Part shown: positions 33,801-45,800 of the stretch, in pieces
Position numbering within the stretch: position 1 is the first letter of the stretch
Layout: the number at the start of each line of letters is the position of its first letter
NCBI RefSeq assembly: GCF_037038585.1
Contig: NC_092526.1
Span: forward strand, 36,469,501 to 36,533,500
Direction of reading: 5' to 3'
Origin: Patagioenas fasciata
Taxonomy: Eukaryota; Chordata; Aves; Columbiformes; Columbidae
Length of the DNA: 64,000 nucleotides
The notes under the pieces: model-generated
Seen by the model: only the letters and a program-made list of their open reading frames with translations
What the model was told of the DNA's origin: nothing
Database searches by the model: none
Program-made: the position numbers and the translations under genes

Positions 33801-36800
33801 GTCTGGAAATTTTGTAGCATAAGTTATTATAAGTAACAAAATTAAAATACCATTGAGACAAGAAATAGAGTGCCCTTGATATATCCAGATGTCAAGAGCT
33901 TTCAGGCACTTACCAGCAAATAAAACATCAACACCCTTTAGTTCACTTGAGATTATTTTGATGTACATGTTTACAGTTTAAAAAATTATTCTTAATTATT
34001 TTTTCTGTCCTCCCCTCTCGCGATTGACACCTAACTGAATACATATTTTGTTAAAGTCAGACTTGAGGGCAAAGGGTCTGAGTTCTCAATTAAACATCCT
34101 AATGCAAGGAGACAAGTGTTTCACATTGAAATAATTGAGACAGATGTTTTGCACAGACACCTTTTCAGCTCCATGTGATCAGCTCATCTTCCATTTCCCT
34201 CCAGCTCACCTCAGATAAAGCTCAAGTTGGGTATACAGAAATTTAAGCAGACACCGACGAGATATAATTTCTGCATGGCAATCATTTAATGCAAGACCAC
34301 GATCACTCATGTATTCACCATTGATGCATTTTGTTCCTGTAGAAACACTTATTACCAGGGCATCTTTCACGTCCGTACCTGCAAAACAAAATTTCAGGAG
34401 GAAGATGCAATTAAAATCACAAATAATCTAGCAAGTGATCTTCCTGCGGAACCCAAACAAGGCTCCTTTTCTTTTTGTTCACTTTTTTTCTTCTGATACA
34501 TTCTTTAAAAGCAAAAGCTTCACCCAGCCATACCTTCCCTGTACCAATACCATCTATGGTTCTTGTGAGTTCCTCATACTGGAGTTTGGATGAGTTAGAA
34601 ACTGAAAACCTGCAGGGAAAAACTGCTGCTTCAGGAGGAGTTATTGAAGCCGGAGCTGCAAAGACAGTGTTTTTTTCCTGAGCCCCAGGTAGCCAGCATG
34701 CACCTTCTGGCCAACCATGCAGATTTGCACAGCAACTTCAGAAATCTGAAAGGCACTGATTTATTAAAACAGCAACACATTATGGAAGGGTATTAAGCCA
34801 ACAACATGAACAGTAAGACTAGGGAACGAATAAGTTGTAATGCTTAAAGCTTGTCAGGAATATAACACTTTTAGAAGTGTAGTTCTTGGTATTAAGTAAT
34901 TCCGTACAATAGAATTACAATAATATTTTGGGTGTTTTTTTATACAAAGAACTTTTATCCCACCAAAAAATAAAGGTCAGCTGCATGAAGAATTCAGAAA
35001 GGCAGGTCAAAATGTTACATCCCTCTAGCAAAACACTCAGCAAAAAAACGTCCCAACAAGCCACACGAATCCCTCGGAAGCTCTCAAGGCCTCATTGGCA
35101 GAGGCAGAAAGTGGCCAAGCCTGTCAAACTCCTGCTGTCTTCCTCCTGCAGAACAGTGACTGCAGTGTGGAAAAGTAGAATAACCACGTTCAAGGCAGCC
35201 CAAGCACCCAGAACTGAGCATCCTCCCGTAACCACCTGGGCTGCACGATGGCAATGCCGATATAAGGGGTGTAGCTAGCAACTGGCAAGGGAATTGGTAA
35301 CTGAGGCATTAAAAAGGTAACTGAAATTTGGGCTGTTTGAGCTCCAAGTCCTGATGAAATATGTGGCCTTAAAAATAACATAAAAATAAAAAAGAACCTG
35401 AGCCCAGCTGCCCCCTCCTGCCCATGGGACAGCTGGGCCACAGTGACCATGGGGCATCCCAGCCCATAAGCACTGTGCTCAACAACGAGAGCTCCAGGAA
35501 AAGAAGACTATGGTCGAGGTTACAGCTGTTGTCTACCCATGAGTCTTCTCGCCTTCCTTCCATTTCTCCCCATGTCCCCAGAGAGGGCAGCGAGCGAGAG
35601 GTTGGGTGGGTGTTTGTTGGCCTGGCCAGCCCACCACAAATGTCTTGTGTGACAGAGTTTGGGCTACACTGTCCCCTTGTCACATTCCAGTCCCTAAAGC
35701 ATGTGGTTATCTACCCTAAACAGCACCCTCAGACCCTGGCAATGAAATGTCTGCTCTGTGGAAGAGGCCCCTACAAACATCTCAGACATCATGAGGATGG
35801 AGCCAGGCTCTTCTCAGTGACAACCAATAGTAGGATGGGGACAATGGGAATAAACTGGAACACAGGTGGTTCCACTTAAATTTAAGAAGAAACTTCTCCT
35901 CAGTGAGGGTGCCAGAGCCTGGCCCAGGCTGCCCAGGGAGGTTGTGGAGTCTCCTTCTCTGCAGACATTCAAACCCGCCTGGACACCTTCCTGTGGAACC
36001 TCATCTGGGTGTTCCTGCTCCGGTGGGGGGGTTGGACTGGATGAGCTTTTGAGGTCTCTTCCAATCCCTGACATTCTGTGATTCTGTGTGATCTCCACAG
36101 AAGGAAAGAGTTGGCATTGTCCAGCTCCCCAAGGGAAATTACTATGCAGCCTGAAGGACCAAGAAAAATGCCCAAGGCACACCTTCCACACAGACCACTT
36201 AGAAGAAACGTGTCTCTACGTATATCACCGACTCTACAACTGTTCGGGACATTGCATGACAGGCCCAAAATGAATGTCCCATCGAGGGCTGAGGTGGATT
36301 GAAGACCAAGATAAACTTTAGGCCCAAGGAAAATTCAACAGCAGCATGGATGCGGATCAGCTTCGGGCAGAACTTTGTTTCGGGTGATCTGGCAGTCAAA
36401 TCAGCAATCAAAGAACCACAACGTTACTGTTGTTTGTATATACACACCAGCATCAGCTGCCAAAACACAAGCTACTTTCTTCAGATACTTTAACTAAATA
36501 ACGGAGAAACAAAGTGCTAAGAATAAAATATAGCAAGAATAACTTAAAGTGCAAAACCTCAACTTGGAAAGCAAGCATAATTTCTTATACAATATGCCAA
36601 AATCCAAGAATGCCACCTGAGTGACCAATGCAGTGAGATTAATTTTAGATTTACCTTCAAAATGTTGCAGGATTCATTTTAAAAGGTATATTTTGTAGAG
36701 CATGAATTATCTCAGATGCCTCAATCAGGCACAAGACAGGAACTCCGTGGAAAAACAGGTATTTGCAGGTCTAATTTTCCTGTAATTATCTTGAGCCAAG

Positions 36801-39800
36801 ATTTAATTGAAGATTAAATAGTAAAAATATATTTCAGTACTGGTTCTTTACCTGTTGTCATGACAATTCCGGCGAGGACTTTTCTGCGTGCATGTGGAGA
36901 TGTGAAATTTTCTGTCAAATCACTGAATTTATCTACAACCAAGCGTGCAACAGCATCAGCTAAAACCTGCAGGATCACACAGAAATGCGCATTAGAAAAT
37001 GAAACAAAGAATTTTAAAATTACAGCAGCATTAAGTTATAAAGACTTGCACTTTTAAATGATTTGACACAATAAATTAAACAAGTGGACATCAGGCATCG
37101 GCTGTATGTCAAGGAGGTGGCTGAGTCCAATTTTCAGGCATATTGAACACTCGCAGCCCTCGAGAAGTGGAATCAGAGCTCTGTGTGCTCCACGTCTATT
37201 AAAACAGGGTCAGACAGCCCTAAGCCAAGCATCAAAGCACCTAATGCTCATGATGGCTATGAACATTTGAGGCTCAGGAGAACAACTGGATAGACAGATA
37301 CGTCTATGCTTTCATGCTCAAACCTCAAAACACATCATTTCAGTATCCTCAACATCGGACCTGACAAGAAGATTGAAGTGCAGAAACCAGGTTCCTCAAA
37401 CCAACATGTAAACCTTTTATAACAACTGAATTAATTAATTATCTAGCTATTACATAAATAAGAATAAAATCTGTTTTCAACACTGGTTAAACACTTTCTT
37501 ATTTTTACAGGACATATGCAAATTTAGGAATAGAAAAATGTCAATGATGTATAACTCAAGATAAACTATCTCAAAACTAGGAAGGGTTTTTCTCTTTCAC
37601 CATCAGGAAAAGTTGAAGAATAACAGTCAGAGCCTCACTGTGTCCCGCCAGCAGGGTCAGACTGTAAGGGGGCTAAATTCCCTTTTTAAGGAAAACTTAA
37701 AATATCAGTCTTGCTCTTCCTGAATGATGGCTCAGTTCGGCATTGCAGCTAATCTCACCTGCTGTTTTTAAGGCAGCTGGAACCATAACAGCTAGAGGAG
37801 ATGAGTCAAGATTAAATTCTTGAATTTTCACCTGAAAATACACTGAAGACAAAGGGACATGCAGCCAGAGAGGAGGAGCGGACAGGCCGCGGAGGGAGCT
37901 CAGGTCCCCACCTCGGAACACCAGACATAAAGATCTTGATCCAGTTGCCCATGATACCTGAGATATTGTAGGGTGACCACTTGACCCACAGCGTGACACA
38001 CCAGAAGGACACAGGTCCTGTGTCACACCCACCAGCTCCATGCAGATTTCTTAGACACCCAGGAGCATCCAATGTAAGTAACTACATTGAGCCCAAAATG
38101 ATGCTTGTGGCTGAGAGTCCTGCCCTGATTCACCACCCTTTTCTTAACAATGCTCATGAGAACCGACAGCCTAGAAATAATGTGGAGGAGCTCTCAATGT
38201 TAACTTCCTTCTGGAAAAGCTGCAGCAGCTGAGGAAGCAAAAATTAAAGCTCATGTGTCATGATTTCAGAGCTCGACACCCTTTGCCAGAACTCGACTGG
38301 AGACAGTGACCAGCAGTCAGTGCGGACTTGGGTCACATCTGCACCAGCCTTTGCACAACCTGTAGAGTCAGAAGACTCTCAACATTGCAAATACAAGTTT
38401 TCTTGATGCATTTAAATGAACCGCAATTCAGAAACTCTTATTAACAGATTGAGAATTTTTCCAGGAAAGCAGTTTTGCTCAGATGCTACAAATACGGCTG
38501 GTCAGGCACTGATTTTCAAATAAGGCCGTTTTGCTGCTGGAGTAAAAATTGCATTACAGTCTGTGCTCTGACAGCACTGTGACCACACAGCACAAAATCT
38601 GCATTTAATTGTGTTAGTACTTACCTAATGCAAATAGCTGAACTTTAAGGTAAATACACTAAAGAAAAATAAGAAGCAACAGTTTTATTCTCACCTTGGT
38701 TTTAGAAATGGAAAATTAATACACAAAAGGCTTAAATGATTAACCTCCCTGCAGCTACACAGGCAGATCACTGCAGGAACAAGAAACAGAGTCCCCATTC
38801 CAGTGTTTTATCCATAGCCCCACTGCATAATTATGAACACTGCTTCACAGCTGCAAGTTTTACGCTCTCATTTCTGTAATATATATATATATATATATTT
38901 GTTCTATCTTACATCACGACATGCTGGACAGGAGAACACGGCTGGAAGCTGACAATGTAAAAACATGTAGAACGACATTATGATGGCATATACTATTGCG
39001 GAACTACTGAAACAAACTTTTCCAAATAGGGTTGGACCTGAGAACAAAGAGGCTTCAAAGGCTGCCAGACAGGCTTGCCACCCAGGTAATAAACACTACG
39101 GATCACTCCTTCTCTGAAAAAAAGTGACCGTGATGGCTGGTAACTGGGGGAGTCTTCCCCAACACTGAGCTACACAAAACCACAAAGTTCAACACATACC
39201 AAAAAGGGTGATTTCAAAATGCTGAGTCAAACCCAACCATTTGCCAAGGGTGAAGAGAGGAACGCTTCTTCCAGGACCACTGTAACTCATTACACAGATC
39301 GTCACCCCACATGGCCAAATCAAGGCTGAGGAACCAGGGCTGGCTTGACGAGCTTCTCGTCAAGAGGTGGGAACAGAAACTGCCAGGTGTTTCTGGAAAA
39401 AAACCACGGTCAACTTATCTGCCAACCCTGCTGACAAAAAGGCTACTTGAACAGCATGCTCGCGTACAGGGTGGATACACTAGCTTTTTACAAAATGATT
39501 ATATTTTTCACATTATAAGAAAAGCAGAGGAAACTATGGTGTCAGTTTACAAGCGAGAACATGGTGAGTCCCTCTGGGAAGATGTAAGCTGGCACAGAAT
39601 GATGGGATGGGGCTGCATCTCAAACAGCGTGGAACTAAGCTGCTGGCAAGGAAACCTAAAAACGCTCGAATGAACATGATGCCAGACACTGGGGAGGCTG
39701 ATATGAAGGACTAAGCAGAACTCATGTGAGACAAAACGACCGCTAGAGATGCGAACAATACTGGAGGAACTGGGCAGGGGGGCAAAAAAATCACTGCCAG

Positions 39801-42800
39801 AGAACAGGCAGATATATTAAAGATTGTTTTATTCTATTTGAAACCTGAGTTGCATGACAACCGGCAGGCGGTGAGGAATAAACACTATTATATGCGTATA
39901 TATATTATATTTAGTTTTATATACTCACCCAATAAATGGGAAGAATCATCCTTTTCTCCCAGGTGGTCTATTACATTAACATAGTTCAGTGTCACTAAGA
40001 GCATGGAAGAATAAGGCAGGCTGCAAACAGAGCACTGAACCACCGGGAACAAGACCTACTGGCCTAAAACAATGTCCTTGCTGTCCCCATCTAAAAACCA
40101 AGGACTTGAAAGCTGTCTCCACATCAAGCCCAGGCCACTGACCAGCCTGGGTAGAGTTCTTTCACTTCTCATTCTGACTCTACTCCCTTTCATACAAATA
40201 AATATTAATTGGAACAGAAATGGAACTTGTGTCTCACCTTCCCAGTGAGTGCCCTAGCATCTGACACACGGGTTCTCTACCCTGGCTCCTGCATTAAATC
40301 ATCAGTCAAAGTTGAGTAATTCAAAAAAGGAAAGACCTAAAATAGCTGACAGTTTGCTCGTTAAGGCACACAAGCTGAAAGCTATTTTGGGTGCTCTGTT
40401 CCCTTCTCTGATGAAGTTGCAGTGAATTCACTTCTACACATACAGACTGATTTTGGTTATCTTGCAGCAATGTTGTAGCAGAACCACCCTGACCACTCGT
40501 ATTTTACAAAATCCTGGAGCTGAAGCTCAGCTCTGTCTGGATCCGAAGGAAGACCTTGGCAGGACACAGAGATCACGCCAGATGAACAGTGGTGAGAACC
40601 CATGTGGTGGGACCAAAATCAAGGTCCATCATCTCTCCCTCTCAGACAAAGTGTAGATATCTACACTAATAGAACAAGGTAATTATTTTCTAGTGCTCCA
40701 AATTTTCCTGTATTTATTTAAAGGAAATGCTACCTGGCAGTAGATTCTCTCCCTGCTTATGCAAACATGTCCTTCACATTTCTGCCAAGTCCACAGCAAT
40801 TATTCCAACATACTACTCATCAGTTCCAAGATCTCAAATAATTTTCATCATTAATTTGTATATCTTTCCTATATTTGAATACTTCTTTTATAGTTTCTCC
40901 CTACCCCAAGTTGAACCAGGATTAACACAGCACTTAAAGCAAATGTAGCCGCTGCAGTACTGGTTATGACTCCATTCTTTCTGCGTAATGTTTTGTTTCA
41001 ATGTCTGTCCACAATGATATACAGGATAAACTTAATTTGCAACACAATTAGGTGAATGATTAAAAGTATTCCCTCTAGTGGATCTTTAAAAATTAATTTC
41101 ATCTGCAGCTACACTGCTTATTTGTCTACTGCAAGTTGCTTTCTCTCACAATAGTCCAGCTTTCACTAATCTAAACCATGATTTCTAAGCTTCAATATTT
41201 ACAATTCCAATTCTCTAATTTCCGCCTCTTTGCATCCTGAATAATCAGCTGTCTTTCTAAGTCAACACTTTGAGGAAATCTGGGATATATCATAAAAAAG
41301 CTTACCTAAATAAAGCTCCTACTGTCTGATGGAAGCCATTCCCATCAGTGATGCTGGCAGCCTGGACCAGCTGACTTTCCCCAAGGGGCACACCAGGATG
41401 CATGTTAAAAAAACAAACCAGATGAGACTGTTCTTCCCACAATACACACTTACACAATGGAATTTACTGTTACAAGGTGCTATGGAAGCTAAAAGATTAC
41501 AAAAGTTCAAGAAAGGCTTGTAATTAATAGAGAAATTCAAAGGCTCTCAGCTGGAAAGACACAGTTTCTGGCTGAGAAACTTCTTGAGACACAAACTGCT
41601 GAAGGATAGAGGCATATACCGGGGAAGTACTGCTACAATATGCCCTTTTCTCATATTTTTTTCAAGGCATTTGGGTACTGGCTTGAGTACTTCTTTTAGG
41701 GACAGCACCATCCCACCTTTGACAGAGGTGTGAGACCCTTCATGGCCTTCCTTGGGAAGCACGGAGTGTGTGAGGGAAAAGAGAAAGGAGAGAAAACAAG
41801 TGACGTCTGGGAGATTTCTCTCTGGGGGTTAAAGAGACTAAAAATGAAGAAATGCCAGGTCCAGAGCATCTGATGCTTCTGAGATGTCCAAGGATGTTCC
41901 TGCCCCATCTCCTGAGATGTCCAAGGATGTTCCTGCCCCATCTCCTGAGATGTCCAAGGATGTTCCTGCCCCATCTCCTGAGATGTCCAAGGCACCGTGC
42001 AGTGGCAGGACTGGCCCCAGAGGTGGAAGCAGCCTAGGCCAGCACCAGCATCCCTTACAAACCTCAGTGCTGGGGGTACTGGCAGGGACATGGTGCTGGG
42101 GAGGGAATGATGTGTGAGAAGAAGCTTCTGTCTGTACCAGTGTGGCTCTTCCTGTGGTTGAGTGCTCAACAATACTCTTTTCCCCAGAAATCAGATCTGG
42201 GTTTTGCACAAGCAATTTTCAGAAAGCTGGTCACATCAGCTTCCACAATTCATCTATAAACATGTAACCCTTTTGTTTTCAGAAGAGATTTAAAAGAACT
42301 GTTCACATTTCGCTGTCTTCTCCAGTTCTCATCACCTACCAGCTGCAGAACCATGACAAGGTCACCCCCTGCATGGAGGGGTGGGGGTAAAAGGAGGATG
42401 GCTATGCGTTTACAAGGTGTAGCTAACCGTGAAAGGATTTCTTTGTTTTGGAGAGGCAAGTCCCTATAATGCAAGACTGACAACCTCTTTGCGACCCCCT
42501 CCAGTGCAGGGATCATCTCCTCCCTCTTCTCCACATTTCCCACTCTATCACTTTTTCTCTCAAGGCACCTCACGTTAACACACCAGCTACAGACAGGTTT
42601 TGAACCTGCCACCCAGGCAGCCAATTCCAACATCACCACTGTCACAACCACGCTGTACTTTTATTACTTCCACTGAGCATTTGGTGTTTGGATTTCTACT
42701 CCCCTTGTATGTTTCTAGCTTCTATTTTTTTACCAACTCAATTGGCATTTTATTTGGTCTAGGGGTTATAACAAATCCTATCTTCACATCATTCCTGTAT

Positions 42801-45800
42801 TCTCCAAGGTTTGTGACTTCACCCACTATAGGATTATCTGCAAATATAACATCTTTGCACATCCTGAGTAAACACTTCGTAAAAAATTAAAACAACTCAC
42901 AGAGTTCAAAAAAAGATAAATAAAGCAGGACCTGAAAACATCAAATTGCTTAACCCCCTTATTAATCATTAATAGATACAAGACCAAAATCACCAATATG
43001 TAACAGACCTTCATATAATTCCAATGAATTGACAGCTAATCATAATTAAAAGCGGGATAATACAACACAGCGAAGTGCAGAAAGGACAATGACGTCCCGA
43101 TCACAAGTTGATCAAAAGCCTCTGAATAAATAACTGTCTTGGAATTCGGTCTACAAAGGGCAGAACCAGCAACCTCCCCCTTCCCATCCAGTATATTTGG
43201 CATTAATCTAAAGTCCACCGGGTTCTAGATTTGAAAATGATGGAAACATTCATCAATAAGGCAATAATTGTGCAGAGTTAAAAAAGAGAGCATAAAGGAA
43301 TATCTAAACGATTCATACTGCCCATGCACTTTGCGGGAACAGCACAACTAAAACAGCCACAACATCCAGTTACGCTCTTCAAACCCACACTATCAAATCA
43401 GATCAATATCTTGTAATTTTCATTAAATCTAAAACGTTTTTGAGACAGAAAAGTCAAAGCTTTGAAATTCTCATAATAAACAGACAAAGCTGCAAAAAAG
43501 TCATAGGCAAGTATTTGAATTTAGACAGGCATACAATATCACTAAAAACACCCAAAAGACACAGTAGAAAGAGGGCACTTGAACAATCATTTCTGTAGCT
43601 TGACTGGTGAGAAACACCAGCAAGCAGATAAGGGAGGCTTTTTCTTCATTAAAAAAAAATTGTAAAAATTACTCCTTTCTAGCTACTTTAAATTTCTGAT
43701 TGATGCCTGGTATATTTGATACTTTCTCTAGTTCATTAATTAAGTTAAACTATTTCTCATCCAGATTTACTTGCCTAAGCAATTCACATATGCTTATGAA
43801 CTAATTTGATTAGAGCACAATTCTTTAGATGACAGCTATTTGACCACACATCTTGGATACATGCACCATGGGTGTGTCATTTATTTAGACCTTGAAAATA
43901 TGTGGCGACTGCATTAGCCTCACTTGATCTGCCCTTGACTTCCGTTATTCAGCTCTGTTAATGCCAACAATTTCGGTTTGCAGAAGGGAATGGTTTTCTT
44001 GCCTGCTAAAAACTGCTGTGTCAAATGATAATTTTACTTAAAGCAGTAATTCTGACTTGAACTCCATCTAAGTCTTGCTGCCTAAGATAAGTAAGATGTG
44101 ATTCCAGCTTTCATCAGCACAAACCCAAATCCAAGCTGGCACTGCGCTGGGCTTGGTGCTCTCTTGTGTGACGTGGTCAAAAGCATCAGCAACAAAGCCT
44201 CTTCGCTATCCAACAGAATACAAAGAGTTCGTGCAATTATCAGAAGCTGTAAGCAGATAAATCACTTAATACATACAAACATATGCACACACACATCTAC
44301 GGAAGCAGAATAAACAGCAGAAATGCTCTAAGCTGACTCAATACACATGACCTGGCTACTCTTGGTCATTACCCGAAGACCTCAAGAAAATCTAAAGGGC
44401 TTCTCACCTGCGGCAAGTGTAACTGGAGCCCCTCGCTGGGAATGGGCTGTCGGGACGGGGTCTGGTCCAGCTGCATGTTAAACAAGGACGCCAGGGCCGA
44501 CTGCGCGGCCCGGGCCTTTGCCAGCTTTTTATTCCTTCCTGAGCCTTCAAAAGTCTGACCGTCCACCGCCACAGCCATGACGAAGTTTTTGGCGTGGCTC
44601 TCCCCACTCTCCGAGAGAAACTCATACTTGAGCCCCGGGCGCAGCTCGTTGAGGATCATGACGGGGTTCTTCCCGCTGGCGGACGGGTAGGGTGGCGGCG
44701 CGGGGAGAGGCGACTGGGAAAGGCCGCTGGCCACGGCCGACGATGGCAAACCGTAGTCCCCGCCAGAGCTAAAGGACCCGTCCCCATTGGACCCCAGGTA
44801 AAAAGACGCGTCGGAAGGGACTGGTGTTTCGAACCCATTGAAAAGGGTGTCGGGGAAGTCTGCTTGGTCGGAGGTGAAGTCCGTGTTGACCGACAGAGTC
44901 CTCCCCATGGCCAGGTGGGCTTCCGAGGCGTTCGGAAACTGGACAAAAGACCGCAGGGCCTTCTCGGCGGCGTGAAGCTTGGCCTTCTTCTTTGTTGGGC
45001 CAGACCCCTCAAACACCTGCCCGTTGACTTCGACCGCCATCACGAACATGGGAGCATGGACCGGTCCCGTCTGGGAGAGGAGTTTGTACTGTAAACCAGG
45101 TTTAATCTCATTAAGTTGCATCAGGGCGTTCTTTGGCAGAACGGGGCCGGGCGTTTTCTTCCTCTTCTTCAGGCGGAATTTGGAGTGGCCATTGTTGCCC
45201 TCCTCCAAAGGACGCTTTCGGCTGCCGCTGCCCCCGCCGTTGGAGAGCTGTGTCCCCTCCCCGGCGCCTTGCCCGCCACCGTCCTTGGGGGGAACGTTGT
45301 CCACGTTGCGGTTTTCTTTAACGTCGGTGCTGCTGGAACCTGCGGTGCCCAGAAAGAGTAACTTACAATGCCTTCGTTGCAGGACCTTGTAAATGCAAAA
45401 TTTATAGATTCCTTTATCTCTCTTTGTAACTGGTTAAGTGATGTGTGCTCACAGGTTAAATGTTTTGTGGTACGATCAGAGACAATGGTGCGATACAACC
45501 TCTCGATAATTCAAGCGACACATTGAAGAATGATTTTCAAACTGCACATTTGATACAGGCATTTAGCAATAAAACACTGCAGCTTTTTGTTGTTGTTGGC
45601 ATTTAAACCATGTTGGAACAAAACTTTCACTCGTAAGTTACGTTTGGCCTGAAAAACGCTTTAAACCAGAAATAGAATTGATAGTAGTCTATGCCTATAA
45701 AACAAAGAACTACTATTAGCAAAGTAAAAATGGATGCTTAAGACCAGTACTAGGAGATGGATATTTAATTCTACTTTATTCCTATTTTATTCCTATTGCT

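Larger units (their letters stand above)
36967..44407 (-). other. ADARB1: ADARB1 intron 2
   Basis: This intron is about 7.4 kb and holds a (TA)n tract (38879-38898), a hairpin (39344-39364) and a 33-bp minisatellite (41881-41990). A 120-codon plus-strand open frame at 39311-39673 has no recognisable domain. Confidence 0.8.

Noticed and set aside
39311-39673. 120-codon plus-strand open frame in ADARB1 intron 2.
   Set aside because: No recognisable domain, no promoter or splice support, and of a length expected by chance in this much sequence. Kept only as a note beside the hairpin.
41838-42215. Peptide with an 11-residue repeat on both strands.
   Set aside because: Produced by the 33-bp minisatellite, whose unit length is a multiple of three.
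44369-44408. ADARB1 ending with [12 protein letters not shown] after the second dsRBD.
   Set aside because: This is read-through past a consensus GTGAGA donor. Splicing to 36966 restores the full conserved deaminase domain.
44594-45094. Plus-strand open frames of up to 166 codons opposite ADARB1 exon 2.
   Set aside because: They are shadows of the strongly conserved minus-strand coding exon, with no domain similarity.
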